64,000 bases of DNA from contig QOUV01000002.1 in assembly GCA_003862155.1 (NCBI GenBank), positions 110,008-174,007 of the forward strand, read 5' to 3'. This document shows positions 17,053-24,934 of this stretch, piece after piece. The position numbers were made by a program, and so were the translations under genes. Every line of letters starts with the position of its first letter. The first letter of the stretch is position 1. Origin of the DNA: Lachnospiraceae bacterium. Its GTDB lineage: Bacteria; Bacillota; Clostridia; Lachnospirales; Lachnospiraceae. The notes under the pieces were generated by a model that was not told the origin of the DNA, searched no databases, and saw only the letters and a list, made by a program, of their open reading frames with translations.

Positions 17053-19134
17053 ATGGCAGAAAAAAGCGGAAGTCTTTCTATCACAAGTGAAAATATTTTT
17101 CCAGTGATAAAGAAGTGGCTGTATTCGGATCACGACATTTTTTACAGGGAGCTTATAAGTAACGCCTGTGATGCTATCACGAAGCTTGAGAAGCTCGGAA
17201 TGATGGGCGATTGTGAGCTGCCGAGTGACTATAAGGGCAAGGTTACAGTTGAAGTCGATCCGGATAAGAAGACTATAAAGATCACCGATAACGGAATCGG
17301 AATGACTGAGGATGAGGTCGACAAATATATCAACCAGATTGCTTTTTCAGGTGCTACTGATTTCCTTGAAAAATACAAGGACAAGGGCAGCGATGACCAG
17401 ATTATCGGACATTTCGGACTCGGTTTTTACTCTGCATTTATGGTAGCTGACCTCGTTTACATTGATTCATTGAGCTATCAGAAGGACGCAAAGCCGGTTC
17501 ACTGGGAGTGCGACGGCGGCACGGATTACACGATGCGCGACGGCGACAAGGATTCTGTCGGCACGACGATCACCCTCTTCTTAAATGACGACTGCCTTGA
17601 ATTTGCCAATGAGTACAGGGCAAGAGAAGTTCTCGACAAATACTGCTCATTCATGCCGACAGAGATCTATCTTGTGAAGGCAAATGCGCCGGAAGAGTAC
17701 GAGGAGATCGACCCGAAGGACAAGAAGGACACCGATAAGGTTATCGAAGAGATCCACCAGGAAGCTCAGTACGAGGACAAGAAGAAGGACGACGGCACGA
17801 CGGAGAAGGTTCTCAAGACTCCGGCCAAGGACAAACTGAAGATCGTAAAGAGACCTGTACCGATAAATGATATCCATCCTCTCTGGACGAAGACGCCTTC
17901 GCAGTGCACGGAAGATGAGTACAAGGATTTTTACAGAAAGGTATTCAACGATTACCGCGAGCCGCTCTTCTGGATTCATCTGAACATGGACTACCCGTTC
18001 AATTTAAAGGGCATCATTTACTTCCCGAAGATCAATTCAGAGTACGATTCTATCGAGGGAACTATCAAACTTTACAACAATCAGGTTTTCGTTGCCGATA
18101 ACATAAAGGAAGTTATCCCTGAGTATTTCATGCTCTTAAAGGGCGTTATCGACTGCCCGGACCTTCCGCTCAATGTTTCAAGATCGGCACTTCAGAACGA
18201 CGGTTTTGTTGCTAAGATTCGTGACTATATTTCAAAGAAAGTCGCAGACAAGCTTATCGGAATGGAAAAGACCGAGAAGGAGACTTATGAGAAATACTGG
18301 GACGACATCAGTCCGTTCATCAAGTACGGCTGCCTGAAGGATGTGAAGTTCTGCGACAAGATGAACGATTACATCCTGTTCAAGGATATCAATGATAAAT
18401 ATGTGACTCTTCCTGAGCTTCTTGAAAAAGATGCTGCTTCTCACAAGTCTGATGATGAAAAATCAGATGACAAGTCCGAGAACAAGGATGAGACAAAGAC
18501 CGATACCAATAACGGTGAGATCAAGGACGAGGACAAGACTCCTGTATACTATGTAACGGACGTCAAAATGCAGGGCCAGTACATTGATATGTTCAAGGCC
18601 AACAACATGGACGCTGTGATCCTTGACAGGACTATAGATACCTCTTTTATCACTCAGCTTGAGCAGAGAAATCAGCATTACAAGTTCCTGCGTATCGATG
18701 CGGACGTATCCAAGGCACTCTCTGAGGACACTGATCCTAAGGAGCTTGAGGATGACCAGAAGACTCTTGCCGATATTTTCAAGAAAGAGCTGAATAACGA
18801 CGATGTTACTGTAAAGCTCGAGAAGCTGAAGGCTGACGATATCGCCGCAGTCATCGGCCGTGAAGAGAACATGCGCCGTATGAGCGATATGATGAAGATG
18901 TACAATTTCAACGATGGAAGCAAAGATGATTTCACAGGCCCAGAGACGCTGGTATTAAACGCCAACCATCCGCTTGTAAAATATCTCGCAGCCAACAAGG
19001 ATTCTGAGAACGCAGGCCTTATAGCTCATCAGCTCTACGACCTCGCAGAGATTTCGAACCAGCCGCTTCCTCCGAAGGAGATGTCTGAATTCGTCAAGAG
19101 ATCGAACAAGATCATGGAGATTATCGCAAAGTAA
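17053..19134 (+). CDS. htpG: HtpG, Hsp90-family chaperone
   Basis: Cytoplasmic ATP-dependent chaperone. The GHKL ATPase motifs are ELISNACDAITKL (about 35-47), DNGIGMTEDE (about 82-91) and GHFGLGFYSAFMV (about 119-131). The client-binding middle domain carries PLNVSRSALQND. Length 693 is about 70 above E. coli HtpG; the excess sits in charged inserts near 235-260 (EDKKKDDGTTEK) and near 460-490 (rich in Asp, Lys, Glu). AAAGGAGTGG precedes the ATG. It is a single-gene unit with its own promoter and a bidirectional terminator shared with convergent nudC. Confidence 0.97.
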   Translation: MAEKSGSLSITSENIFPVIKKWLYSDHDIFYRELISNACDAITKLEKLGMMGDCELPSDYKGKVTVEVDPDKKTIKITDNGIGMTEDEVDKYINQIAFSGATDFLEKYKDKGSDDQIIGHFGLGFYSAFMVADLVYIDSLSYQKDAKPVHWECDGGTDYTMRDGDKDSVGTTITLFLNDDCLEFANEYRAREVLDKYCSFMPTEIYLVKANAPEEYEEIDPKDKKDTDKVIEEIHQEAQYEDKKKDDGTTEKVLKTPAKDKLKIVKRPVPINDIHPLWTKTPSQCTEDEYKDFYRKVFNDYREPLFWIHLNMDYPFNLKGIIYFPKINSEYDSIEGTIKLYNNQVFVADNIKEVIPEYFMLLKGVIDCPDLPLNVSRSALQNDGFVAKIRDYISKKVADKLIGMEKTEKETYEKYWDDISPFIKYGCLKDVKFCDKMNDYILFKDINDKYVTLPELLEKDAASHKSDDEKSDDKSENKDETKTDTNNGEIKDEDKTPVYYVTDVKMQGQYIDMFKANNMDAVILDRTIDTSFITQLEQRNQHYKFLRIDADVSKALSEDTDPKELEDDQKTLADIFKKELNNDDVTVKLEKLKADDIAAVIGREENMRRMSDMMKMYNFNDGSKDDFTGPETLVLNANHPLVKYLAANKDSENAGLIAHQLYDLAEISNQPLPPKEMSEFVKRSNKIMEIIAK

Positions 19135-19164
19135 AAGCGGGATCGTTGACAAAATATCAAAGAT

Positions 19165-19206
19165 AAAACCCCGGGACAGCCACAGGCTGTCCCGGGGTTG
19201 TTTTAG
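19165..19206. terminator. Bidirectional terminator between htpG and nudC
   Basis: A 14-bp perfect GC-rich stem (19167-19180 with 19186-19199) with A residues on the left and TTGTTTT on the right serves both convergent genes. Confidence 0.9.
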
Positions 19207-19224
19207 TGCGCTGCGGAGCGGAAA

Positions 19225-20118
19225 TTATTTTGGCTCTTTCCCATCCCTGTAAATCAGCATCATTTCGTTAGTGAGAGATAAATTATCTGGTTGTCCAGAC
19301 ACTTCCTTTCTTTCGAACCACTCGGCGAGTGCCAGTTCGTCTTCCTCTATCTTTATTTCTGTGCTTCCATCGACATCGCAGAAATATCCAGCCAGAATGT
19401 CGCCGGCTCTGCCCCAGGGCTGTGATTTGTAGTAGCGGATATTTTTGACAGAAAGGCCAGTTTCTTCCATGACTTCCCTTCTGACGGTGTCTTCAAAGGC
19501 TTCGCCAATTTCACAAAATCCTGCGAGAAGAGCGTAGAAAGGGACCTCGGCACGACCTCTGTATTTCGACAGGAGCAGCCTGTCATGTGCTGGGTCAATA
19601 ACGCCGACAATGACAGCCGGATTGATTCTCGGATATCTCGTGAAGCCGCACTTCGGGCAGACGAGCGCGCGCTCCGCAGCCGAAAGCTGCAACGGAGTCT
19701 GGTCTCTGCCGCAGAACCTGTTGTTTTTGTACCAGACGTTTAACTGGTAAGCGACTGTTATTGCAAAAATCTCAGTCCTGCCACAGCTTTTATCCCATCT
19801 GAGATCAAACATCTTCTTATATGAAAATTCCCCGGCAAGTTCTGCCACATCATCATCTGAAAATTCATCCCCGCCAGGACCAGCCGGAGGGAGCAGCAGA
19901 AATCTCCTGTCGTCATTTATTTTAAACAGAAAAATAACCTGTGCACCCTCGTGTCCTGCAAGGTATTCGCTGAAGTCTGAGTAATCCGGCAGCTGAAAAT
20001 CACCTTTTTTTACCAGGAGACTGTCTTTGCGGAACACATATATTTTAGAATCGGACACTGGTTTAATCGAAGGATCGTACTGGTTGTAGAGTTTATCGGG
20101 AAAAATATCCTGAATCAT
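19225..20118 (-). CDS. nudC: NudC-type NAD(H) pyrophosphatase/RNA deNADding Nudix hydrolase
   Basis: 297 residues from the ATG at 20118; the frame is open further to a GTG at 20160. The ATG is preferred because AGAAGG lies before it and family members start near this point. The Nudix box GFCEIGEAFEDTVRREVMEE with ETG follows, and the downstream SQPWG motif marks the NudC subfamily. Family members hydrolyse NADH to NMNH and AMP and remove NAD caps from RNA. The zinc ribbon before it keeps only three of four cysteines: FCGRDQ replaces FCGxCG, while CPKCG is intact, so metal binding may be altered. Monocistronic on the minus strand. Confidence 0.9.
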   Translation of the reverse strand: MIQDIFPDKLYNQYDPSIKPVSDSKIYVFRKDSLLVKKGDFQLPDYSDFSEYLAGHEGAQVIFLFKINDDRRFLLLPPAGPGGDEFSDDDVAELAGEFSYKKMFDLRWDKSCGRTEIFAITVAYQLNVWYKNNRFCGRDQTPLQLSAAERALVCPKCGFTRYPRINPAVIVGVIDPAHDRLLLSKYRGRAEVPFYALLAGFCEIGEAFEDTVRREVMEETGLSVKNIRYYKSQPWGRAGDILAGYFCDVDGSTEIKIEEDELALAEWFERKEVSGQPDNLSLTNEMMLIYRDGKEPK

Positions 20119-20165
20119 GGTTGGCCTTCTTTCTTTTGAAATACAACCTGATTCTATCACAAATC

Positions 20166-20189
20166 ATTTCCCACTGCTATGGTGGAAAT
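20166..20189. repeat. Inverted-repeat site upstream of nudC and the DUF3862-like gene
   Basis: ATTTCCCAC then TGCTAT then GGTGGAAAT, an imperfect palindrome in the divergent intergenic region. A close relative lies at 23014-23036. Possible operator or small repeat family. Confidence 0.4.
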
Positions 20190-20258
20190 AAAATCGCCTA
20201 AGATATTATACAATGCAGACAGTAACGATTATAAGTCTGGCAAAGATTGGAGGATGCT

Positions 20259-20948
20259 ATGAAAAAGACTATAATTACTATGCTGCTTGCTATGTCGCTT
20301 GCTCTGCCGCTGGCTGGGTGCGGCGGAAGTTCGTCAACCGCTTCGACTTCGGAGAGCACGAGCGTGAGTAAAACAGGGGATAAGGACAAGTCGGAAGCAA
20401 AGAAGGCCGGTTCAGAAAAAAAGAAGACTGACAGCAATAAGAAATCTGCTTCGAAAAAGAAATCAACGTCAACTGCCTCAAAGAAAACTGACGAGAAAAA
20501 GTCGGGCCTGACGGCTGAGAATTTTATGAAGATTGATATGGGAATGACTCTTGACCAGGTCGCAAAGCTGCTTGGGTCAAAGGGAAAGAAGGCTTCTGAA
20601 ACCAGCATTGCCGGGACGAAATCCGCTGTTTATGCCTGGTCAGGCAGTGATCTGAGTACTATTTCTGTGACCTTTACTGATGGAAAAGCATCGGTAAAAT
20701 CGCAGGCCGGCGTCATTACATCGAAGGTGAAAGTCTCTCTGAAGCAGTATGAACAGGTGAAAACCGGGATGACATACGATCAGGTCAAGAAAGTTCTCGG
20801 AGGTGACGGTGCCCTGATGAGCGCCGATGAAATACTGGGCGTGAATGGCGAGACATATTCATGGAGCGGAAAGTCACTTCTGTCGTCGTGCACTATCATA
20901 TTTTCCGGAGGCAAAGTATCGTCTGTGACGGAGGCTGGACTGGAATAA
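20259..20948 (+). CDS. Lipoprotein with two DUF3862/SmpA-like repeats
   Basis: 229 residues from ATG 20259, chosen because GGAGG lies five bases upstream; the open frame runs a few codons further to a TTG. The signal peptide ends in lipobox LPLAGC. A Ser/Lys-rich linker (about 25-80) leads to two similar domains: MKIDMGMTLDQVAKLLG... and YEQVKTGMTYDQVKKVLG..., each followed by a tryptophan-containing strand (YAWSGSDL, YSWSGKSL) and an FTDGK/FSGGK turn. This is the duplicated fold of DUF3862 and beta-lactamase-inhibitor-like proteins, related to SmpA/BamE. Surface-anchored; role unknown. Its end is 4 bases from the convergent kinase gene, with a 14-bp palindrome AATAAGATCTTATT across both ends. 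Confidence 0.8.
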   Translation: MKKTIITMLLAMSLALPLAGCGGSSSTASTSESTSVSKTGDKDKSEAKKAGSEKKKTDSNKKSASKKKSTSTASKKTDEKKSGLTAENFMKIDMGMTLDQVAKLLGSKGKKASETSIAGTKSAVYAWSGSDLSTISVTFTDGKASVKSQAGVITSKVKVSLKQYEQVKTGMTYDQVKKVLGGDGALMSADEILGVNGETYSWSGKSLLSSCTIIFSGGKVSSVTEAGLE

Positions 20949-20952
20949 GATC

Positions 20953-22032
20953 TTATTTTATATGAAAGATATCTTCGAGAATTACTGATATCATCGCTGC
21001 CACAAAAAGAATCAAAAATTCCATTATGAAGATCCCGACTGCCTGTAAGAGTTTGCTGCCGGATCTGGTGAATGGCCGGCTGAAGCGGAAATCTTTGTAG
21101 TTGAAGCCGAAGTTTACCATTACATACATCATTATCGTGACGTAGATTTTCTCGATGGCTGACCAGAGCGCGGACTTGTGACCGGAGTCATAGGAGATTC
21201 CGGAAATGATCATAAGCATATAGCAGATGGAGGCAATGAGCATCTTCCAGGGCGTTCTGCTTCGAAAGCCAGGAACATTGAGAAGGATTTTGAAGATGCT
21301 CTTACGTGCGCGGCGGTGCTTTATATGAGGAGCTATACCGGCGGCCTCTGATATTGCGGCGCGAAGATCGGCGGCGCTCTGGTACCTCTCGAGAGGGTCC
21401 ATTGCGCTGCATTTTTTTATTATGGCTGAGTAATCGATGCCTCCGGAAACAGCAGAGGAGAGCTGGTCTAAAACTTTTCCAAGTGCATAGATATCGGTCT
21501 GAGGAGAAGAGGCCGCGAAGCCGTATTGCTCGGGAGCGGCGTAGCCCTGCGTGCCGAGGAGCACTGTATCGGAGTCCTCGTCGTTGTAAAATTTCGAGGC
21601 GTTGAAATCTATCAGGTAAATCTGGCCGTGGCCGTCTACCATGATATTTGAAGGCTTGATATCTCTGTGGATTATCGGGGGATTTACATAGTGAAGTGCC
21701 TCCAGGATCGTGCAGAGTTTTAGCATTATGTCTGCGACATCGGATGCCTTCAGGGATTTTTCTTCGATAAGCTCTGAGAGCTGTGAGCCGGTGACGAATT
21801 CTTCGATCACGGTCAGCCTGTCATTATTTTCAGAAAAATAATACACCTGTGGAACACCCGCGATGGAGTGATCTTTCAGGAATTTGTAGATGCTTATATT
21901 GTAGACGTCTAGGACCTTTTTTACATAGTATTTCTGTGTTACACTGTGCTTAACAAGGTAAACATTGTGAGGCTTATTTATCACGTCTACGACGTCGAAA
22001 TCTGATATGTCAAAGTTTTCTATATTTTTCAT
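20953..22032 (-). CDS. Membrane-anchored Ser/Thr protein kinase
   Basis: 359 residues. The N-terminal kinase domain (about 10-230) has a phosphate-binding lysine in YYVKKV (38/39), catalytic loop IIHRDIKPSN (H122-R123-D124), DFN at 142-144 in place of DFG, and the activation/P+1 region GTQGYAAPEQYG, all of Hanks type. The glycine-rich loop is weak. The C-terminal ~95 residues hold three or four hydrophobic helices (IASICYMLMIISGI, IYVTIMMYVMVNFGF, VGIFIMEFLILFVAAMISVI), so the kinase faces the cytoplasm. There are no PASTA domains, so this is not PrkC/StkP. It is divergent from a predicted DNA-binding protein gene 29 bases away. Confidence 0.88.
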   Translation of the reverse strand: MKNIENFDISDFDVVDVINKPHNVYLVKHSVTQKYYVKKVLDVYNISIYKFLKDHSIAGVPQVYYFSENNDRLTVIEEFVTGSQLSELIEEKSLKASDVADIMLKLCTILEALHYVNPPIIHRDIKPSNIMVDGHGQIYLIDFNASKFYNDEDSDTVLLGTQGYAAPEQYGFAASSPQTDIYALGKVLDQLSSAVSGGIDYSAIIKKCSAMDPLERYQSAADLRAAISEAAGIAPHIKHRRARKSIFKILLNVPGFRSRTPWKMLIASICYMLMIISGISYDSGHKSALWSAIEKIYVTIMMYVMVNFGFNYKDFRFSRPFTRSGSKLLQAVGIFIMEFLILFVAAMISVILEDIFHIK

Positions 22033-22061
22033 AAAACCAGTATATCATATAGGAGATAAAA

Positions 22062-22523
22062 ATGAGTGAAAAGAGTACTACTGAGCTTGAAAATGTGCTG
22101 AAAAGCACTCACCCTTCTCAGATGGACAAATTTTTAAATGAAAATGGAAGCGATATGAAGGGAAGCCCTAAGGACTTCTCCGATTATTTCAAGGGTCTTG
22201 TCAAAGAGCACGACAAGACGCTTAGTGAAGTTTTTATCGAGGCAGATATTTCCGAGAGGTACGGCTACAAACTGATCTCGGGGGAAAAACGGACAAGACA
22301 GAGAGATGTGATCCTGCGGCTCTGCTACGCTGCGGGTTTCGATTTGGACGAGACGCAGAAGGCTCTCAGGCTCTATGAGCTTCCGGAACTGTATGTCAGG
22401 ATTCCGAGAGATGCTCTTCTGATGTCACTTTTCAACGACCGCGTCGGATCGGTGCTCGACGTGAATGAATATCTGAAGTCACACGGTGTGGCTGCTTTGA
22501 GGCCGTGCGGAGCTGTGGAATAA
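22062..22523 (+). CDS. Predicted XRE-like helix-turn-helix protein next to the kinase
   Basis: 153 residues, no membrane segment. Residues about 45-110 (SDYFKGLVKEHDKTLSEVFIEADISERYGYKLISGEKRTRQRDVILRLCYAAGFDLDE) fit an XRE-type fold, with a possible recognition helix at SERYGYKLISGEK and a following RDVILRLCYAAGFDLDETQ helix typical of this class. AGGAG lies before the ATG. The gene is divergent from the kinase with a 29-base gap, so the two promoters overlap the opposite genes. The pairing suggests a phosphorylation target or a regulator of the kinase, but this is inference. Confidence 0.6.
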   Translation: MSEKSTTELENVLKSTHPSQMDKFLNENGSDMKGSPKDFSDYFKGLVKEHDKTLSEVFIEADISERYGYKLISGEKRTRQRDVILRLCYAAGFDLDETQKALRLYELPELYVRIPRDALLMSLFNDRVGSVLDVNEYLKSHGVAALRPCGAVE

Positions 22524-22536
22524 AAAGACAAAAAAA

Positions 22537-22578
22537 GGAGCTGCTGCAAATCCTCAATGATTGCAGCAGCTCCCTTTT
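22537..22578. terminator. Bidirectional terminator
   Basis: 13-bp perfect stem (22537-22549 with 22561-22573), 11-nt loop, seven A on the left and CTTTTC on the right. It separates the HTH gene from the convergent small membrane-protein gene. Confidence 0.85.
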
Positions 22579-22587
22579 CAATATTTT

Positions 22588-22950
22588 TTATGCCTTCCGC
22601 TTTCTCGATTTGATTATGATATCTACCAGCGCGAGGATCGCGTTGATCAGGCACCAGATTCCCCAGGCGATGAGGTCTGTGTAAATGCCATGTGCAGCGA
22701 GTCCAATCATCGCAGCCAGAAGAAAGATGACGATCAGAGCAATGTCTCCACCCTTGCCTTCCTGGTTTCTGACACAGATTGAGAGGATTCCGCCTGCCAG
22801 CATCAGGATGCCTACAATGATTCCAACGCCTCCGGATGTACCGCCTTTAGCATCGATAGCGTCCACCACTCCAGCGGCACATGACTGGAACATTACCACA
22901 GCAAACAGAATGATGGATAATATTCCTGAAATTAGTTTCCAAATTTTCAT
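22588..22950 (-). CDS. Small four-helix membrane protein, unknown function
   Basis: 120 residues with about four hydrophobic segments (LISGILSIILFAVVMF, VGIIVGILMLAGGILSI, IALIVIFLLAAMIGLAA, LIAWGIWCLINAILALVDIII) and a basic end KSRKRKA. A good ribosome site, GGAAAGGAGACTC, lies before the ATG. I know similar proteins from gut Firmicutes without assigned function. The gene stands alone, transcribed toward the terminator shared with the HTH gene. Confidence 0.7.
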   Translation of the reverse strand: MKIWKLISGILSIILFAVVMFQSCAAGVVDAIDAKGGTSGGVGIIVGILMLAGGILSICVRNQEGKGGDIALIVIFLLAAMIGLAAHGIYTDLIAWGIWCLINAILALVDIIIKSRKRKA

Positions 22951-23013
22951 TTGAGTCTCCTTTCCAAAACATCATTTACTAGTCAAAAATTATATCAGAC
23001 TATCCTTTTATAT

Positions 23014-23036
23014 ATTTCCACCACTGCGGTGGGAAT
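23014..23036. repeat. Inverted-repeat site upstream of the ABC exporter pair
   Basis: ATTTCCACC then ACTGC then GGTGGGAAT, a 9+5+9 palindrome with one imperfect pair, related to the site at 20166-20189. It lies about 115 bases before the exporter start, so it could be an operator. A weak promoter (TTGTTT, 18 bp, TAAAAT) lies at about 23067-23096. Confidence 0.4.
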
Positions 23037-23149
23037 TTCTTTACTGAAAACTGATTTCTATTCTTGTTTACCGCTTGACAGTATAGATAAAATAAAAAAG
23101 ATGACACTACATATGATGCGTCATCCATTTAAATAGGAGATTTGTACAA

Positions 23150-24934
23150 ATGAGTGATCAGAAGACCTCACATTCGAAGCGGATTATGCAGAAACAAAAA
23201 GTCGTTCATCCCGACCGGATCATGTCATATTTTTTGGCAAATATTCCGGTTCTTATTATCGTTACGATTTCCGGACTTATTTACAATATCGGAATGCTCG
23301 CCGGACCTTACTTCGAGGGCCGGCTGGCACAGACCCTGTACGATATTATCGGGGGCCGCTCGAAATTTTCTGACATGGTGCAGATCGCTTTTTTTTACAT
23401 CATTGCGATTTTGATCGTCCAGGCGGGACGGGCAGTAAAGCGCTTTGGCGTAAGAAGGTTTGCCAATAACGTCAGCAGCAGCATGAGGAGAAATCTGTAC
23501 AACAGCCTTGTGCATTCTGATCAGCAGAAACTTCAAAAAGAGGGGCTTGGATCGCTTCTGACCAAGGCCATTTCAGATGTCGATGCCTGCTCTGAGGGTA
23601 TGAGAAAATTCACGACCGAGATCTTTGATACAGGCGTTGTGATGATCGCTTATGTCTGCATGCTGGTGCACTACGACTTCAGGCTTGCAATTTTATCATG
23701 TATGTTTACGCCAATCGCATATTTGGCTGCAGACCGCCTGAAGACGGTCGTCACAAGGGCAAATGCAGAGTACAAAAAGAGCGCCGCAGCTCTCAGCGGA
23801 CGCACGATGGACCGTATTGGAAATGCGCTGACTTACCGTGTCTATGGCAGAGAGAAAAATCGTGACGAGGCCTACGAGCGGTCGCTTTCTGATTATGAAA
23901 AAAAGAGTGCAAAGGCAAACCTCTTCGAGAGTTCGATGGCTCCGTTATACGATGCGATCGCAATGCTTGGTACCGTGCTCGTTATTTATTTTGGAGCGAA
24001 AAATGTACAGGGAACTGGCTGGACGGCGTGGAACATCGCAGCCTTTACGACATTTTTATCATGCTTTACAAAACTTGCCACCAAGGTTTCCCACGCAGCA
24101 AAACTTTTCAATTCAGTTCAGAAAGCGGCAGTCTCGTGGAAACGTATTAAGCCATTGATGAAGGACTCAGTCGAGGATTCCTTTGATCCGGACAAAGTGC
24201 CTGTGAGGCCACAGGGCGTTGAGTTTTCTGATGTTACCTGCGGCTACGATGGTGAAAAAATGCTTAAGCATATTTCGTTTGAAGCGAAGCCGGGCCAGAT
24301 CATCGGTGTGACTGGCGGAGTCGCAAGCGGCAAGTCGCTTCTTGGAAGAGTTCTTCTTGGCGAAGTTCCATATGAGGGAGCGGTGACCATTGGCGGGAAA
24401 GATTTAGGGTCGATGACAGAGAGGGAAAAACTTGAGGCAGTTTCGTATTCAGGTCATGATCCGGAACTTTTGTCGACGAGTTTTTTTGACAATATTTCCC
24501 TTGGAAGTGATATCGACGTGGACAGATTCCTCCAGATGACCTGTCTCGACGAAGATTTAAAAAATATGCACAGGAGTGCTGATTGGCCTGTGGGAGAGGG
24601 CGGCGCAATGCTCTCCGGTGGGCAGCAGGCCAGACTTTCACTCGCGAGAGCGCTTGCACATGCAAGAAGTATTTTAGTTCTCGATGATCCTTTTGCTTCA
24701 GTAGATAAAGTTACTGAGACAAAGATCCTGAAAGAGATCCGCAGAGAATTTCCGGACAGGACGATAATCATTATGACGCACAGGCTCTATCATTTCCCTG
24801 AGTTTGACTGTGTCCTCTATCTGCACAACGGACATGGAACATTTCTGCCGCATGATAAGATGCTTGAAAAGGAGCCGGGCTATCGGGCACTTTACGAAGA
24901 GCAGGCGAAAGGAGGCGACTACGATGACATATAA
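23150..24934 (+). CDS. ABC exporter half-transporter, degenerate-site subunit
   Basis: 594 residues: N-terminal six-helix membrane domain, then an ATPase domain. Walker A is GGVASGKS (about 389-396), signature LSGGQQARLSLARAL (about 488), Walker B LVLDDPFASVD (about 507-517), H-loop MTHRLYH. The residue after the Walker B aspartate is Asp, not the catalytic Glu, the mark of the degenerate site in heterodimeric exporters such as BmrCD or TM287/288. The next gene supplies the partner, and the two overlap by 11 bases. Substrate unknown; multidrug or peptide export is usual for this type. Confidence 0.92.
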   Translation: MSDQKTSHSKRIMQKQKVVHPDRIMSYFLANIPVLIIVTISGLIYNIGMLAGPYFEGRLAQTLYDIIGGRSKFSDMVQIAFFYIIAILIVQAGRAVKRFGVRRFANNVSSSMRRNLYNSLVHSDQQKLQKEGLGSLLTKAISDVDACSEGMRKFTTEIFDTGVVMIAYVCMLVHYDFRLAILSCMFTPIAYLAADRLKTVVTRANAEYKKSAAALSGRTMDRIGNALTYRVYGREKNRDEAYERSLSDYEKKSAKANLFESSMAPLYDAIAMLGTVLVIYFGAKNVQGTGWTAWNIAAFTTFLSCFTKLATKVSHAAKLFNSVQKAAVSWKRIKPLMKDSVEDSFDPDKVPVRPQGVEFSDVTCGYDGEKMLKHISFEAKPGQIIGVTGGVASGKSLLGRVLLGEVPYEGAVTIGGKDLGSMTEREKLEAVSYSGHDPELLSTSFFDNISLGSDIDVDRFLQMTCLDEDLKNMHRSADWPVGEGGAMLSGGQQARLSLARALAHARSILVLDDPFASVDKVTETKILKEIRREFPDRTIIIMTHRLYHFPEFDCVLYLHNGHGTFLPHDKMLEKEPGYRALYEEQAKGGDYDDI

